A stretch of 21,223 bases of DNA from an uncultured Eubacteriales bacterium (GCA_900544525.1 UQVN01000023.1:1-21223); one strand, 5' to 3'. Shown: positions 6,647-15,705, counted from the stretch's first letter. Notes: a model not told the origin generated them from the sequence alone. Program-made: numbers and translations.

Positions 6647-7302
6647 TACGCTTTCCCCTGCATTAATTTCTTTAAGTCATGATTATATCCTGTTAAAAGA
6701 AGGTGCATTCCTGGTTGAAGCGCTTCTGTTGGAGCTGGACTTACATCTAAATCAACACCACGTTTTGCGGCTACTACATTGACTCCATAGCGTCCTCTTA
6801 AATCTAACTCAATAAGTGTCTTACCTTCCCATTCTGGTTTTACAATCATTTCGACCATGCTGACTTTGGAAGATAATTCAAATAAATCAATAAAATTACC
6901 AACCGTTAAATTACGAGCAATACGAGCTCCCATTTCTTTTTCAGGATAAATAACATTATCGGCGCCTACTTTATCTAAAATTTTTCCATGCATCTCATTT
7001 TGTGCTTTTGCAATGACATAAGGAACTCCTTGTTCTTTTGCAAGAATTGTCGCCATAACGCTTGCCTCAATATTTCCCGCAATCGCTACAATAACAGCAT
7101 CCAGATTGCCAATTCCAAGTGAAGTTAACGTCTCTGGATCTGAAATATCTCCTTGAACGGCATAAGTTACCAAATCCGCCACTTCATGGACATTTGCCTC
7201 GTCTTGATCCACTACCATAACTTCCGCCCCTGTTTCCGCCAAATGTATTGCCACACTTGTCCCAAATCTACCAAGTCCTAAAACTGCAAATCCTTTTTTC
7301 AT
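6646..7302 (-). CDS. ktrA: K+ uptake regulatory subunit KtrA/TrkA
   Basis: The 218-aa product has an RCK_N Rossmann domain (about 1-130) with the nucleotide-binding motif GLGRFGTSVA (9-18) and the acidic strand end VMVVDQDEANV, followed by an RCK_C domain (about 137-215, including YGVNVVAAKRGVDLDVSP). The size equals single-module KtrA of Bacillus, not the duplicated TrkA of Proteobacteria. KtrA forms a cytoplasmic octameric ring that gates the KtrB channel in response to ATP/ADP; the RCK_C domain of KtrA proteins can bind cyclic di-AMP. The gene lies 40 nt downstream of ktrB and overlaps the methyltransferase gene by one base. The ATG at 7302 is preceded by AAGGAAG. Confidence 0.94.
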   Translation of the reverse strand: MKKGFAVLGLGRFGTSVAIHLAETGAEVMVVDQDEANVHEVADLVTYAVQGDISDPETLTSLGIGNLDAVIVAIAGNIEASVMATILAKEQGVPYVIAKAQNEMHGKILDKVGADNVIYPEKEMGARIARNLTVGNFIDLFELSSKVSMVEMIVKPEWEGKTLIELDLRGRYGVNVVAAKRGVDLDVSPAPTEALQPGMHLLLTGYNHDLKKLMQGKA

Positions 7303-7317
7303 AATTACATCTTCCTT

Positions 7318-7350
7318 ATCTTATCCTAATTTTTTCCCAATCTTATCCTA
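7318..7350 (-). repeat. 11-bp direct repeat across the ktrB stop and ktrA leader
   Basis: TAGGATAAGAT (minus-strand reading) occurs at 7350-7340, covering the ktrB stop codon, and again at 7328-7318, next to the ktrA ribosome binding site. Probably a small local duplication; a function is not evident. Confidence 0.5.
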
Positions 7351-8722
7351 CTAAAATATCTTCCTCTGGAAATTCAATTAATGTCTTTTTACTCTTTACA
7401 TTAAAGCCTACCGCCATTGTAATTGGTCCAACTCTCCCAATGTACATGGCAATAATGATAATAATCTTCCCTATTACTGATAGCGAAGGCGTTAAATTTT
7501 TACTAAGTCCGACAGTTCCTAACGCCGATGCAACTTCATATAAACACGTCATAAAATCTGCTTTTAGCTCTGTTGCATTCAGTAAAATCGTAGCAACTAA
7601 AAGAAAAAATAAACTGATACAAATAATCGCTAAACTCTTCTTTACATACTCGATTGATATTTTACGATTATAGATTACCACGTTTTTATGTCCACGAACA
7701 ACGGAAATCACCGTCGCAAACAAAATGGCAATGGTAACGGTCTTAATACCACCAGCAGTTCCCACTGGTGATCCACCTATGAACATTAAAATAATACAAA
7801 TAAGTGATGTATCATCTCTTAAATTCTCTTGTGCAAATGTTGCAAATCCAGCCGTACGAAGTGTTACCGACTGAAAAAATGACGCCTGTATTTTTCCCAA
7901 AACAGAAAAATTACCAATGGTACCTGTGTTGTTATATTCTAATACAAAGATTAAAATAGCTCCACCGACAATTAAAGAAATTGTCGTTATCAAAACGATT
8001 TTTGTATGAAGAGACAATCTTTGAAAAATACGCTTTGGCTGTATTTCTTTCTTAATACAAAGCTTTCCAACACGGAGTACATCCCACCATACCGTAAAAC
8101 CAATACCACCACTTACAATTAAAGTCATTGTTACAAGATTGATCAACGGATTTTGTACGTAAGGCACAAGACTATTTGTTCCAATAATATCAATTCCAGC
8201 ATTGCAAAAAGCAGAAACTGCATTAAATATGGATATCCAAGTACCTCGCACCAGTCCAAACTCTGGAATAAACTGAAACATATAAAAAATAGCTCCACAT
8301 AATTCAACTGTCAATGTACCAATCAAAACTCTTCGAGTAAATTTTACTAGTCCTGATAGCTTATTAAAACTATAGGCCTCCTGTATTAAAATTCTTTCTT
8401 TTAAACTCAGTTTTTTCCCTGTGATCAACATCATTGCTGTCATTACCGCTACAAATCCAAGTCCACCAAACTGGATCAGTAGAAGAATTACGATATGTCC
8501 AAATAGATTCCAGTGTTCTAATGTATTTACCGTAACAAGCCCTGTCACACAAACCGATGTTGTTGACGTAAATAAAGCATCTACATAAGGGGTTGCTTCC
8601 CCTGATCGCGTAGCAATCGGCAATGATAGCAATAGAGATCCTAAAAAGATAACACCTAAAAATCCAAGTAAAATAATACGGGGTGGAGATATTTTACTAA
8701 GTTTTTCTAATATCACATTCAT
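7343..8722 (-). CDS. ktrB: K+ uptake channel subunit KtrB/TrkH
   Basis: The 459-aa product is an integral membrane protein of the Trk/Ktr/HKT superfamily, built from four repeats of helix-pore-helix. Pore and selectivity-filter segments are recognisable: TSTTSVCVTGLVTV in repeat 1, AVSAFCNAGIDI in repeat 2, VTLRTAGFATF in repeat 3 and ASALGTVGLSKN in repeat 4, each with the conserved Gly. The length and the KtrA partner favour KtrB over TrkH of Proteobacteria, which is close to this length but pairs with a duplicated TrkA. It imports K+, in many relatives with Na+ dependence, and works as a dimer on the KtrA ring. The ATG at 8722 has only a weak ribosome binding site (GAGTGAG). It is the first gene of the ktrB-ktrA-methyltransferase unit. 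Confidence 0.94.
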   Translation of the reverse strand: MNVILEKLSKISPPRIILLGFLGVIFLGSLLLSLPIATRSGEATPYVDALFTSTTSVCVTGLVTVNTLEHWNLFGHIVILLLIQFGGLGFVAVMTAMMLITGKKLSLKERILIQEAYSFNKLSGLVKFTRRVLIGTLTVELCGAIFYMFQFIPEFGLVRGTWISIFNAVSAFCNAGIDIIGTNSLVPYVQNPLINLVTMTLIVSGGIGFTVWWDVLRVGKLCIKKEIQPKRIFQRLSLHTKIVLITTISLIVGGAILIFVLEYNNTGTIGNFSVLGKIQASFFQSVTLRTAGFATFAQENLRDDTSLICIILMFIGGSPVGTAGGIKTVTIAILFATVISVVRGHKNVVIYNRKISIEYVKKSLAIICISLFFLLVATILLNATELKADFMTCLYEVASALGTVGLSKNLTPSLSVIGKIIIIIAMYIGRVGPITMAVGFNVKSKKTLIEFPEEDILVG

Positions 8723-8752
8723 CTCACTCTACTATAGGAAAGACCTTATCAT

Positions 8753-8866
8753 TCATAATTTTCCATAATCTTTCAATTTAAGAAGCCTATTTTTAAGTTT
8801 CTCATATAACTTATGTAAATTATGTTTCTCATATAAATGACATAAATGTCTTTCGATATCCTCCTC
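8753..8866 (-). other. Leader region of ktrB: strong orphan ribosome binding site and an unstarted open frame
   Basis: Between pfkA and ktrB, a strong AAGAGGAGG (8868-8860, minus strand) is not followed at normal spacing by a start codon. The frame running from it to TGA at 8755-8753 reads like a charged helix (HLCHLYEKHNLHKLYEKLKN within it) but has no ATG, GTG or TTG near its beginning. An ATG at 8843, 16 nt away, would give only MSFI. This could be a gene remnant, a leader peptide with odd spacing or chance. Confidence 0.25.
8797..8836 (-). repeat. 13-bp direct repeats in the ktrB upstream region
   Basis: TTATATGAGAAAC (minus-strand reading) occurs twice, at 8836-8824 and 8809-8797, 27 bases apart. 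A small palindrome GACAT-AA-ATGTC lies beside it at 8839-8850. A poor promoter match, TTTACA (8819-8814) with 17 nt to TTAAAA (8796-8791), overlaps the repeats. They could be binding sites for a regulator of ktrB; the role is inferred. Confidence 0.35.
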
Positions 8867-8887
8867 TTATTCAAAGTATTTTAGCGA

Positions 8888-8920
8888 TAAAAACGGACAG
8901 AAAAAAACATCTGTCCGTTT
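8888..8920 (-). terminator. Intrinsic terminator after pfkA
   Basis: On the minus strand AAACGGACAG (8920-8911) pairs perfectly with CTGTCCGTTT (8900-8891) around a 10-base loop, and the second arm ends in a run of five to six T. It lies 27 nt after the pfkA stop and ends the nucleotidase-dnaE-pfkA stretch. Confidence 0.9.
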
Positions 8921-8947
8921 CATGCCTTGTATGATATCACTATATCA

Positions 8948-9964
8948 CTAGCTTAATAATCTTGCAACCTCTAATTCCCATTGTCTAATATCTTTTGTCA
9001 TTTTTAACGCATCTTGAATATCATAGTCAACAAACTGACCATCTTTATATGCAACAACACGGTTTGTCTTTCCTTCACAAAGAAGATCGACTGCCATTGC
9101 TCCCATATAAGAAGCATATACACGGTCTTTTGCTGTTGGGCTTCCACCTCTTTGCATATGACCAAGAATGGTAGCTCTTGTTTCTACTCCAGTAGCATTT
9201 TCAATGATTTTAGCCATTCCATGGGATTGTCCAATGCCTTCTGCATTAATTACAAGGTGATGTGATTTCCCTTTTCTTCTACTTTCACGAATGTGATCAA
9301 TTAACATTCCTTCTAATTCTACAATATTTCCATTATAGCGTTCTGGAATTAAAATATCTTCTGCTCCATTGGCAATACCACACCATAAAGCGATATATCC
9401 TGCATTTCTACCCATAACTTCTACAATAGAACATCTCTCATGAGAGTTTGATGTTTCACGAATTTTATCAATTGCCTGAACAGCTGTATTAACGGCTGTG
9501 TCAAATCCAATCGTATAATCAGTACAAGCAATATCAAGATCGATAGTACCTGGAAGTGCAATTGTGTTAATTCCTAAGTTTGCAAGTTTTAATGCACCTT
9601 GGAAAGAACCATCACCACCGATAACTACAAGTCCATCGATTCCATGTTTTTTACAAATTTCTGCACCTTTTGCTTGTCCTTCTGGTGTCTTAAATTCTTC
9701 GCAACGAGCAGTAAAAAGAATTGTACCGCCATGCTGAATTGTTTCAGATACATCTTTTGCAGACATATCAAAAATATCTTCATTTAACAAACCATTATAA
9801 CCTTTACGAATTCCTTTTACTTTCAATCCTTTTGAAAGTGCAGCACGTACAACCGCTCTTGTTGCAGCATTCATACCAGGGGCATCTCCACCACTTGTTA
9901 AAATACCGATAGTAGATACGGCTGGTTTTGTAACGATTGCTGGTTTTGTTGTTTCTTTTGACAT
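8948..9964 (-). CDS. pfkA: ATP-dependent 6-phosphofructokinase
   Basis: The 338-aa product phosphorylates fructose 6-phosphate to the 1,6-bisphosphate in glycolysis. Visible motifs: GILTSGGDAPGMNAA (20-34, nucleotide binding), VVIGGDGSFQGA (113-124), PGTIDLD (138-144) with catalytic D142, MGRNAGYIA (184-192) and GGSPTAKDR (273-281). Gly after GGD and Gly in PGTID are the residues of ATP-using enzymes, where PPi-using ones carry Asp and Lys. Two points are odd: the usual TIDNDIPGT block reads TIDLDIACT here (L143 in place of Asn), and there is an N-terminal extension of about 15 residues with a KPAIVTKPAV repeat, making it longer than the usual 319. The ATG at 9964 is chosen because GGAGG stands 8 nt upstream; a TTG 45 bases further up has no such site. 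It follows dnaE by 65 nt, a pairing common in Clostridia. Confidence 0.94.
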   Translation of the reverse strand: MSKETTKPAIVTKPAVSTIGILTSGGDAPGMNAATRAVVRAALSKGLKVKGIRKGYNGLLNEDIFDMSAKDVSETIQHGGTILFTARCEEFKTPEGQAKGAEICKKHGIDGLVVIGGDGSFQGALKLANLGINTIALPGTIDLDIACTDYTIGFDTAVNTAVQAIDKIRETSNSHERCSIVEVMGRNAGYIALWCGIANGAEDILIPERYNGNIVELEGMLIDHIRESRRKGKSHHLVINAEGIGQSHGMAKIIENATGVETRATILGHMQRGGSPTAKDRVYASYMGAMAVDLLCEGKTNRVVAYKDGQFVDYDIQDALKMTKDIRQWELEVARLLS

Positions 9965-10029
9965 AATAACTACCTCCACATTTGTTATATATTCCCTCAC
10001 TAAAACCAATGCAAGAATCAGTTTTAATT

Positions 10030-13000
10030 CTAATGTATTTTCTTCAGATTTTCAATACTCTTCTCAACAACTTTTACATTATCTTTTCCATATTTCTCCG
10101 ATAAATTATACAATAGTTCTTCGGAACCACTAATCATAAGATTTCTTGGAAGTCGATTCAGCGCCCGATCTTCTTTACAGTAAATGACAACAGGACAGTT
10201 TCCTTTATTTGCTCCAAAAATCCGATAAAGAGCTGGTGCTGTTTCATTAAACTGCTCTTTATTTTGAAACTGAATCCAAATCTCCTTTGGAACGCTATCA
10301 AATGGAACGATCATCTCACAAATCATTTTTCCTTCTTCTTCTGAAACAGATGCTCTTCCTCGAATATATACTTTTTCATCGAGATTCATCACCTGTTTAT
10401 ATTTCTCATAATCTCTTGGAAATACAACAACTTCTACTGTCCCATAAAGATCTTCAATTGTTAAAAATGCCATGTTTTGATTATTTCTTGTCATTTTAAC
10501 GGTTTTATTAGAAATTAGTCCTCCGATAATATAAAGACTTTGATCTTGTACTTTTGCTGTTCCTGTTTCTGAATCAATTAAAAAGTCTGCTGTTGTTGCA
10601 TTTACCATTTTTTGTAAAGTATCTGCATATTCTTCTAATGGATGTCCACTTGCATAAATGCCAAGCACTTCTTTTTCCATTGCAAGCAGTTGCTCTTTCT
10701 TATATTCTCCCACATCTGGATAATTTAATTCATATTCTTGTTTTTCTTCTTCTTCCATCATATCAAATAATGACATCTGACCAGAAATCGACTTTTTCTT
10801 TTCTTGGTTCACACCGTCAATAACACTAATATAAACAAGCATCATCTGTTTTCTTGTGGCATGAAGGCTATCAAAAGCCCCTGCTTTAATAAAACTTTCT
10901 ACGGTTCTTTTATTGACTTCTTTACTGGATAACCGCTCCACAAAATCTTTTAAACTTTTAAAAGTTCCACCAGCTTTTCTCTCTGCCACAATAGCATCAA
11001 TCACAGGTTTACCAAGACTTTTAATGGCAGAAAGTCCATAACGAATCTTTCCATTGGATACGGAAAACCCGCTGATTCCTTCATTTACATCGGGCGGTAA
11101 AATTTCAATTCCCATTTGACGACAATGCATAATATATTCGGATACTTTAGCCGTATTTCCAAGAACAGACGTTAAAAGGGCTGCCATAAATTCCACAGGA
11201 TAATAGCATTTTAAATATGCTGTTTGATAAGAAACAATTGCATACGCGGCTGCATGGGATTTGTTAAATGCGTATTTTGCAAAATCAATCATCTCATCAA
11301 AAATCTGATGGGCTGTTTTTTCATCAATTCCATTTTTGATACAACCAGGAACTCCTTCTTCTTCGTTGCCATAAACAAAGTTTTGGCGTTCCCTCTCCAT
11401 CACATCTCCTTTCTTTTTGGACATAGCACGTCTTACAAGATCACTTCGTCCCATTGTATAGCCTGCAAGCTCCATAACAATCTGCATAACTTGTTCTTGA
11501 TACACAATACACCCGTACGTTGGTGATAAAATCTTCTCCAACTGTGGACACGTATATTGAATAAGATGTCGATCATTTTTTCCTTGAATATATTTTGGAA
11601 TAAAATCCATTGGTCCAGGACGATATAGCGAAATTCCCGCAATAATATCTTCCAGATTTTCAGGTTTTAATTCCTTCATAAAACTCTTCATTCCAGAACT
11701 TTCTAGCTGAAAAATCCCTTCTGTCTTTCCTGAACTAATCAGTTCAAATACTTTTTTATCATCATAGTCGATCTGATGCATTTCCAAACGTCTTCCAATT
11801 CTATCTTCAATAAGACTAATGGCGTTTTGGATTACTGTAAGCGTTCGAAGACCTAAAAAGTCCATTTTTAAAAGTCCAAGCTGTTCTATCGTAGTCATAG
11901 TAAACTGTGTAACGATAGCATCATCAGAAGCTTTTGCTAATGGTACATATTCATCTAATGCTTCTTGTCCAATTACAACTCCTGCTGCATGCATAGAAGA
12001 ATGTCTTGGTAGTCCTTCTAAACGCTTTGACATATCAATTAAATATTGTATTTGTGGATCGTTTGTATAGATATCTTTTAGATCCTTACTTGCCTTTAAT
12101 GCCTTATCAATGGTCATATTAAGCTCATTTGGAATCATTTTTGCAACACTATCCACAACAGCATATGGAATATCAAGAACACGCCCGACATCTCGAATTA
12201 CCGCTTTTGCTGCCATCGTTCCAAATGTTACAATCTGCACAACTTTCTCTTTCCCATACTTGCCTACGACATAATCAATGACTTCTTGTCTTCGTTCAAA
12301 ACAAAAATCCACATCAATATCAGGCATGGAAACACGCTCTGGATTTAAGAAACGTTCAAAAAGAAGATTATAACGAATCGGATCAATATCCGTAATTTCT
12401 AAGCAATAAGATACAATACTCCCTGCCGCAGAACCACGCCCAGGCCCTACAGCAATTTGATGATCTTTTGCATATTTAATAAAGTCCCAAACAATTAAAA
12501 AATAGTCCACATATCCCATGTTTTTAATTGTTGTAAGTTCATATTGTAATCGTTCTTTTAAGCAAATTCCTTCTTTTACTTCCTGATCCCCATATCGTTT
12601 TTTTAACCCTTCTTCACAAAGCTTTGTCAAATAAGAATAGGCATCATATCCTTCTGGCACATCAAATTTTGGCACTTTTTGCTCACCAAATACAATTTCT
12701 ACATTGCATCGTTCTGCAATTTTATGTGTATTTTCAATTGCCTCTAATGCATAAGGGAACAACTCTTTCATTTGCTCTTCTGATTTTGCAAAATATTGCC
12801 CTCCTTCATAACGCATTCGATTTTCATCTGCCACTTTCTTTCCTGTTTGAATACACAGCAAAATATCATGGGCTTTTGCATCTTCTTCATAAACATAATG
12901 AATATCATTTGTTACAACAAGATCAATCCCTGTGTCTTTATGAAGTCGCATCATTCCTTGATTTACCACTTGTTGTGCTTCGATTCCATGATCTTGCATT

Positions 13001-13515
13001 TCTAAAAAGAAATTTCCTTTCCCAAAAATGCTCTCTAAATGTAACGCTGATTTTTTGGCTTCCTCATAAAACCCTTGATTTAATAAAGAAGATACCTCTC
13101 CCGCTAAACAAGCACTTAATGCAATAATACCTTCATGATATTTTTCTAGCACTTCATAATCAACACGAGGTTTGTAATAAAATCCTTCTGTAAATCCTCT
13201 TGACACAATTTTCATTAAGTTATGATATCCTGTATCATTTTCTGCCAACAGCACAAGGTGATGATATCTTGATTTTCCTGTCTCTTTTTCCAATCGAGAT
13301 CCTAGAGTTACATAAATTTCACATCCTAAAATTGGTTTAATACCGACTTCTTTTGCTGCACGGTAAAAATCAATGACTCCATACATGACCCCGTGATCCG
13401 TAATTGCTAAAGAATCCATTCCAAGATCTTTTACTCTTTGCACTAATTCTTTAATTTTACTAGAACCATCCAATAAGCTATATTCCGTATGCACATGTAA
13501 ATGTGTAAAACTCAT
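10030..13515 (-). CDS. dnaE: DNA polymerase III alpha subunit, DnaE type
   Basis: The 1161-aa product is a full-length DnaE replicative polymerase subunit. In order: PHP domain (about 1-280) with HLHVHTEYSLLDG (H7, H9, D16), AITDHG (D40, H41), E66, and TNDIHY (D204, H206); polymerase core with GPGRGSAAGSIV (357-368) and catalytic Asp pair in MPDIDVDF (D399, D401), and LLKMDFLGL for the third Asp; helix-hairpin-helix and fingers region; C-terminal OB fold (about 970-1060, with YIIGGLISNKTVKM and AFLTIEDLYGTVEVVVFP). PHP metal ligands look complete, unlike the degenerate PHP of E. coli DnaE. Firmicutes generally also have PolC; this is the second polymerase, which in B. subtilis extends primers on the lagging strand. 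The ATG at 13515 follows AAGGAGG. It lies 65 nt after the nucleotidase gene and 65 nt before pfkA on the same strand. Confidence 0.97.
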   Translation of the reverse strand: MSFTHLHVHTEYSLLDGSSKIKELVQRVKDLGMDSLAITDHGVMYGVIDFYRAAKEVGIKPILGCEIYVTLGSRLEKETGKSRYHHLVLLAENDTGYHNLMKIVSRGFTEGFYYKPRVDYEVLEKYHEGIIALSACLAGEVSSLLNQGFYEEAKKSALHLESIFGKGNFFLEMQDHGIEAQQVVNQGMMRLHKDTGIDLVVTNDIHYVYEEDAKAHDILLCIQTGKKVADENRMRYEGGQYFAKSEEQMKELFPYALEAIENTHKIAERCNVEIVFGEQKVPKFDVPEGYDAYSYLTKLCEEGLKKRYGDQEVKEGICLKERLQYELTTIKNMGYVDYFLIVWDFIKYAKDHQIAVGPGRGSAAGSIVSYCLEITDIDPIRYNLLFERFLNPERVSMPDIDVDFCFERRQEVIDYVVGKYGKEKVVQIVTFGTMAAKAVIRDVGRVLDIPYAVVDSVAKMIPNELNMTIDKALKASKDLKDIYTNDPQIQYLIDMSKRLEGLPRHSSMHAAGVVIGQEALDEYVPLAKASDDAIVTQFTMTTIEQLGLLKMDFLGLRTLTVIQNAISLIEDRIGRRLEMHQIDYDDKKVFELISSGKTEGIFQLESSGMKSFMKELKPENLEDIIAGISLYRPGPMDFIPKYIQGKNDRHLIQYTCPQLEKILSPTYGCIVYQEQVMQIVMELAGYTMGRSDLVRRAMSKKKGDVMERERQNFVYGNEEEGVPGCIKNGIDEKTAHQIFDEMIDFAKYAFNKSHAAAYAIVSYQTAYLKCYYPVEFMAALLTSVLGNTAKVSEYIMHCRQMGIEILPPDVNEGISGFSVSNGKIRYGLSAIKSLGKPVIDAIVAERKAGGTFKSLKDFVERLSSKEVNKRTVESFIKAGAFDSLHATRKQMMLVYISVIDGVNQEKKKSISGQMSLFDMMEEEEKQEYELNYPDVGEYKKEQLLAMEKEVLGIYASGHPLEEYADTLQKMVNATTADFLIDSETGTAKVQDQSLYIIGGLISNKTVKMTRNNQNMAFLTIEDLYGTVEVVVFPRDYEKYKQVMNLDEKVYIRGRASVSEEEGKMICEMIVPFDSVPKEIWIQFQNKEQFNETAPALYRIFGANKGNCPVVIYCKEDRALNRLPRNLMISGSEELLYNLSEKYGKDNVKVVEKSIENLKKIH

Positions 13516-13580
13516 CTTTTCCTCCTTCTTTCTTGTTTTATTTCGCTTTTTCCTTACTCTTCTTATTGTATTTTATCTTA

Positions 13581-15512
13581 TTATTTTTTTCTACGAAACA
13601 ATAATTTTTGAATCAATCGAATGAATAAAACAATTACTATAATAATGAATACAACGATACCTAATGCAATCCATGTGAATTTATTTGGATGACTTAATAG
13701 ACTTTTTAAACTTCCACTATTATCCACTACTTTTCTATTATGAAGCTCCTTGTAATACTCCGGTACACTTCCTACCGTCTCTCCTTCTTTTGGCTCAAAA
13801 GACTTCAAGTAATCGGCAACACATAGCCATGCCTTTAATTCTTTTCCATTGGATTGATATACTAAATGATCTTCGAAATTTTCTATTTTATTTCCATTTT
13901 TATCTTTTGGAACGATCGAAAGCAATCCAAAGGATTGTTTTTCTACGGCACTTAACATTTGCCCACTATAAAGATCGGCAACAACACGATATAACTTGTC
14001 ATCTTCTAATGGCTTTTGCTCTCCTGTTTCTTCATCCCATAAGGAAACATCCATTACTTTATTAAAAATTAAACGTTTTGGATTAAAGGTAAAATGAAGT
14101 CCTGATGTATAAAGCTGAGCCACCCCCATAATCGGAGAAATAGAAGCGTCAATTTCTGCCGCTGTTTTTAATTCTTTTCCTGTTAAATATACATCTACAA
14201 GAGGATATCCTGAAATTTTATCTTTTCCAATTCCAAGAGACATGGTCATAAAAGCATCTTCTACTTTCACTTCTCCTTTTGGAATGGTTTCTCTCACAAC
14301 TCCTGCTGGTACAATTGCCGCGGCAATCGGAATATAATTTTCTCCTTCTTCTTTTTTAATGGTATTAATATAAGAATCCGCGATAAAGTCTCCTAAGTTT
14401 TCTTCTTGGTGTCGTTCTCCCATAATACTCATAGGTGTAAACTCTACCGTATTGGTTGCCAATACTTGTCCCATTTGGTAACCAAACTGTGATAAATAAT
14501 CTTTATTAATCAACTGATGGAACTCTTCTAACTGCTGTTTTGTTTTCTTATCCTCTTTTATATCGGAAGTAATCGGAATTAATTCATATTGTTCTAACTC
14601 CCATCTTCCATCTTGTTGCTGGTTTAACTTCATTGTTCCGATGCGAATTCCATACGCTCCTGTAGAACCAATAATCGTATTTCCAACCTTTTTTGGCTGT
14701 TCTAATGTTGTATGGGTATGTCCACTAATAATGACATCAATATCAGGAACTTGTTTTGCTAAAATTTCATCTTCTGATTTTTCTGGATCCACATCTGTTC
14801 CACTGTGGGAAAGACAAACAATAATATCTGCTCCTTCTTCTTTCAAAGCTTTCACTGCCGTCTTTGCACTTTCTATTTGATCGGTAAACGTTAATGTGCA
14901 CATAGGGGAATACTCGATAGATGTTTTTCCAAAAATTCCAAATAAGCCTATTTTTATTCCGTTTTTTTCCATGATAGTATAAGGCTTAGCTCCATAGTGA
15001 TCCATCGCTTCTTTTACGACAAGTTCTTCTTCTCCTGCATTTTCAAAACTAATATTGGATAAAACAAACTCTGGTAACGGATCGTTTGAGTTCTTTGCGG
15101 AATTTAGCATATTCGCAAGCCCTTGATTCCGATAATCGGTCTCATGATTTCCTAAAGTCGTCGCATCAAATCCAATTTTTCCAAGCATACGAAGTTCAGA
15201 TGCTTCTGATTCATAAATGGTTTGATATAAGGTTCCCATAGAAAAATCTCCTGCATCCACAACTAAAGTGGCAGGATTTTCTTTCTTCTTTTCTTGGATC
15301 ACCGTAGCAATCCTAGAAAAACCACCCATTTTTTGTTGTTTTCCATTAAATTCCGTCGTAAAACTATCTAAATGGGAATGTAAATCATGTGTGAATACAA
15401 TTTCTAACTCTTTTTGTGCACTGTCCTTTGTTTTTCCAAACACAGGAAATGCAATCATCATTATAGTTGCCATCATGAAACATATTGCAACTACATATTT
15501 TCTCTTTTTCAT
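13581..15512 (-). CDS. Surface-anchored UshA-type 5'-nucleotidase / metallophosphatase
   Basis: The 643-aa product has a signal peptide (about 1-27, ending FPVFG-KT), a calcineurin-like metallophosphatase domain (about 35-290), a 5'-nucleotidase C-terminal domain (about 340-560, with NLGDFIADSYINTI), and a C-terminal membrane anchor (about 611-634) followed by the basic tail RLIQKLLFRRKK. Metal-site motifs are visible: FTHDLHSHL (D43, H45), VDAGDFS (D86, D89), LGNHETDY (N122, H123), SHSGTD (H236) and SGHTHT (H265, H267). The family hydrolyses extracellular nucleotides, cyclic nucleotides or nucleotide sugars; the substrate here is not readable. The first motif reads HDLHSH where many relatives have NDxHG. 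The anchor holds the enzyme on the outer face of the membrane. The ATG at 15512 follows AGGAGG. Cotranscription with dnaE is possible, since I see no terminator in the 65-nt gap. Confidence 0.9.
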   Translation of the reverse strand: MKKRKYVVAICFMMATIMMIAFPVFGKTKDSAQKELEIVFTHDLHSHLDSFTTEFNGKQQKMGGFSRIATVIQEKKKENPATLVVDAGDFSMGTLYQTIYESEASELRMLGKIGFDATTLGNHETDYRNQGLANMLNSAKNSNDPLPEFVLSNISFENAGEEELVVKEAMDHYGAKPYTIMEKNGIKIGLFGIFGKTSIEYSPMCTLTFTDQIESAKTAVKALKEEGADIIVCLSHSGTDVDPEKSEDEILAKQVPDIDVIISGHTHTTLEQPKKVGNTIIGSTGAYGIRIGTMKLNQQQDGRWELEQYELIPITSDIKEDKKTKQQLEEFHQLINKDYLSQFGYQMGQVLATNTVEFTPMSIMGERHQEENLGDFIADSYINTIKKEEGENYIPIAAAIVPAGVVRETIPKGEVKVEDAFMTMSLGIGKDKISGYPLVDVYLTGKELKTAAEIDASISPIMGVAQLYTSGLHFTFNPKRLIFNKVMDVSLWDEETGEQKPLEDDKLYRVVADLYSGQMLSAVEKQSFGLLSIVPKDKNGNKIENFEDHLVYQSNGKELKAWLCVADYLKSFEPKEGETVGSVPEYYKELHNRKVVDNSGSLKSLLSHPNKFTWIALGIVVFIIIVIVLFIRLIQKLLFRRKK

Positions 15513-15573
15513 AGTTCCTCCTACTATTTTTTCTTCTTTCCTTTTATCATAAACTTTACTTTTTTATATAAAA

Positions 15574-15614
15574 GGGGGCGTTAATGTCTATTAGTATACA
15601 CGAAAAACGCCCTT
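15574..15614 (-). terminator. Probable terminator after the feoAB fusion gene
   Basis: On the minus strand AAGGGCGTT (15614-15606) pairs with AACGCCCCC (15582-15574), partly through G-U pairs at the base, with a 23-base loop that contains GTATAC. A short T-rich tail (TTTTATA) follows. The stem is GC-rich and stands out from the surroundings; the long loop makes it less than ideal. An A-run on the other side would allow weak action in the opposite direction. Confidence 0.6.
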
Positions 15615-15705
15615 AAAAAAAGTGTCATTACAACCAAGTCTTTTTTCTTCCTGCAATTTTTATACCAAAAAATAACCAAGAAATTTTATGCCTCATTCTG
15701 TTTCT

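Noticed and set aside
8723..8947. Possible cyclic di-AMP (ydaO) riboswitch upstream of ktrB
   Set aside because: The gap is AT-rich, and the GC-rich stems and conserved segments expected of that riboswitch are not present.
9965..10009. Upstream TTG start for pfkA
   Set aside because: No ribosome binding site in front of it; the ATG at 9964 has GGAGG at proper spacing.
12624..13127. Plus-strand open frame of 167 codons inside dnaE
   Set aside because: Antisense shadow of a strongly conserved gene, without a ribosome binding site or recognisable product.
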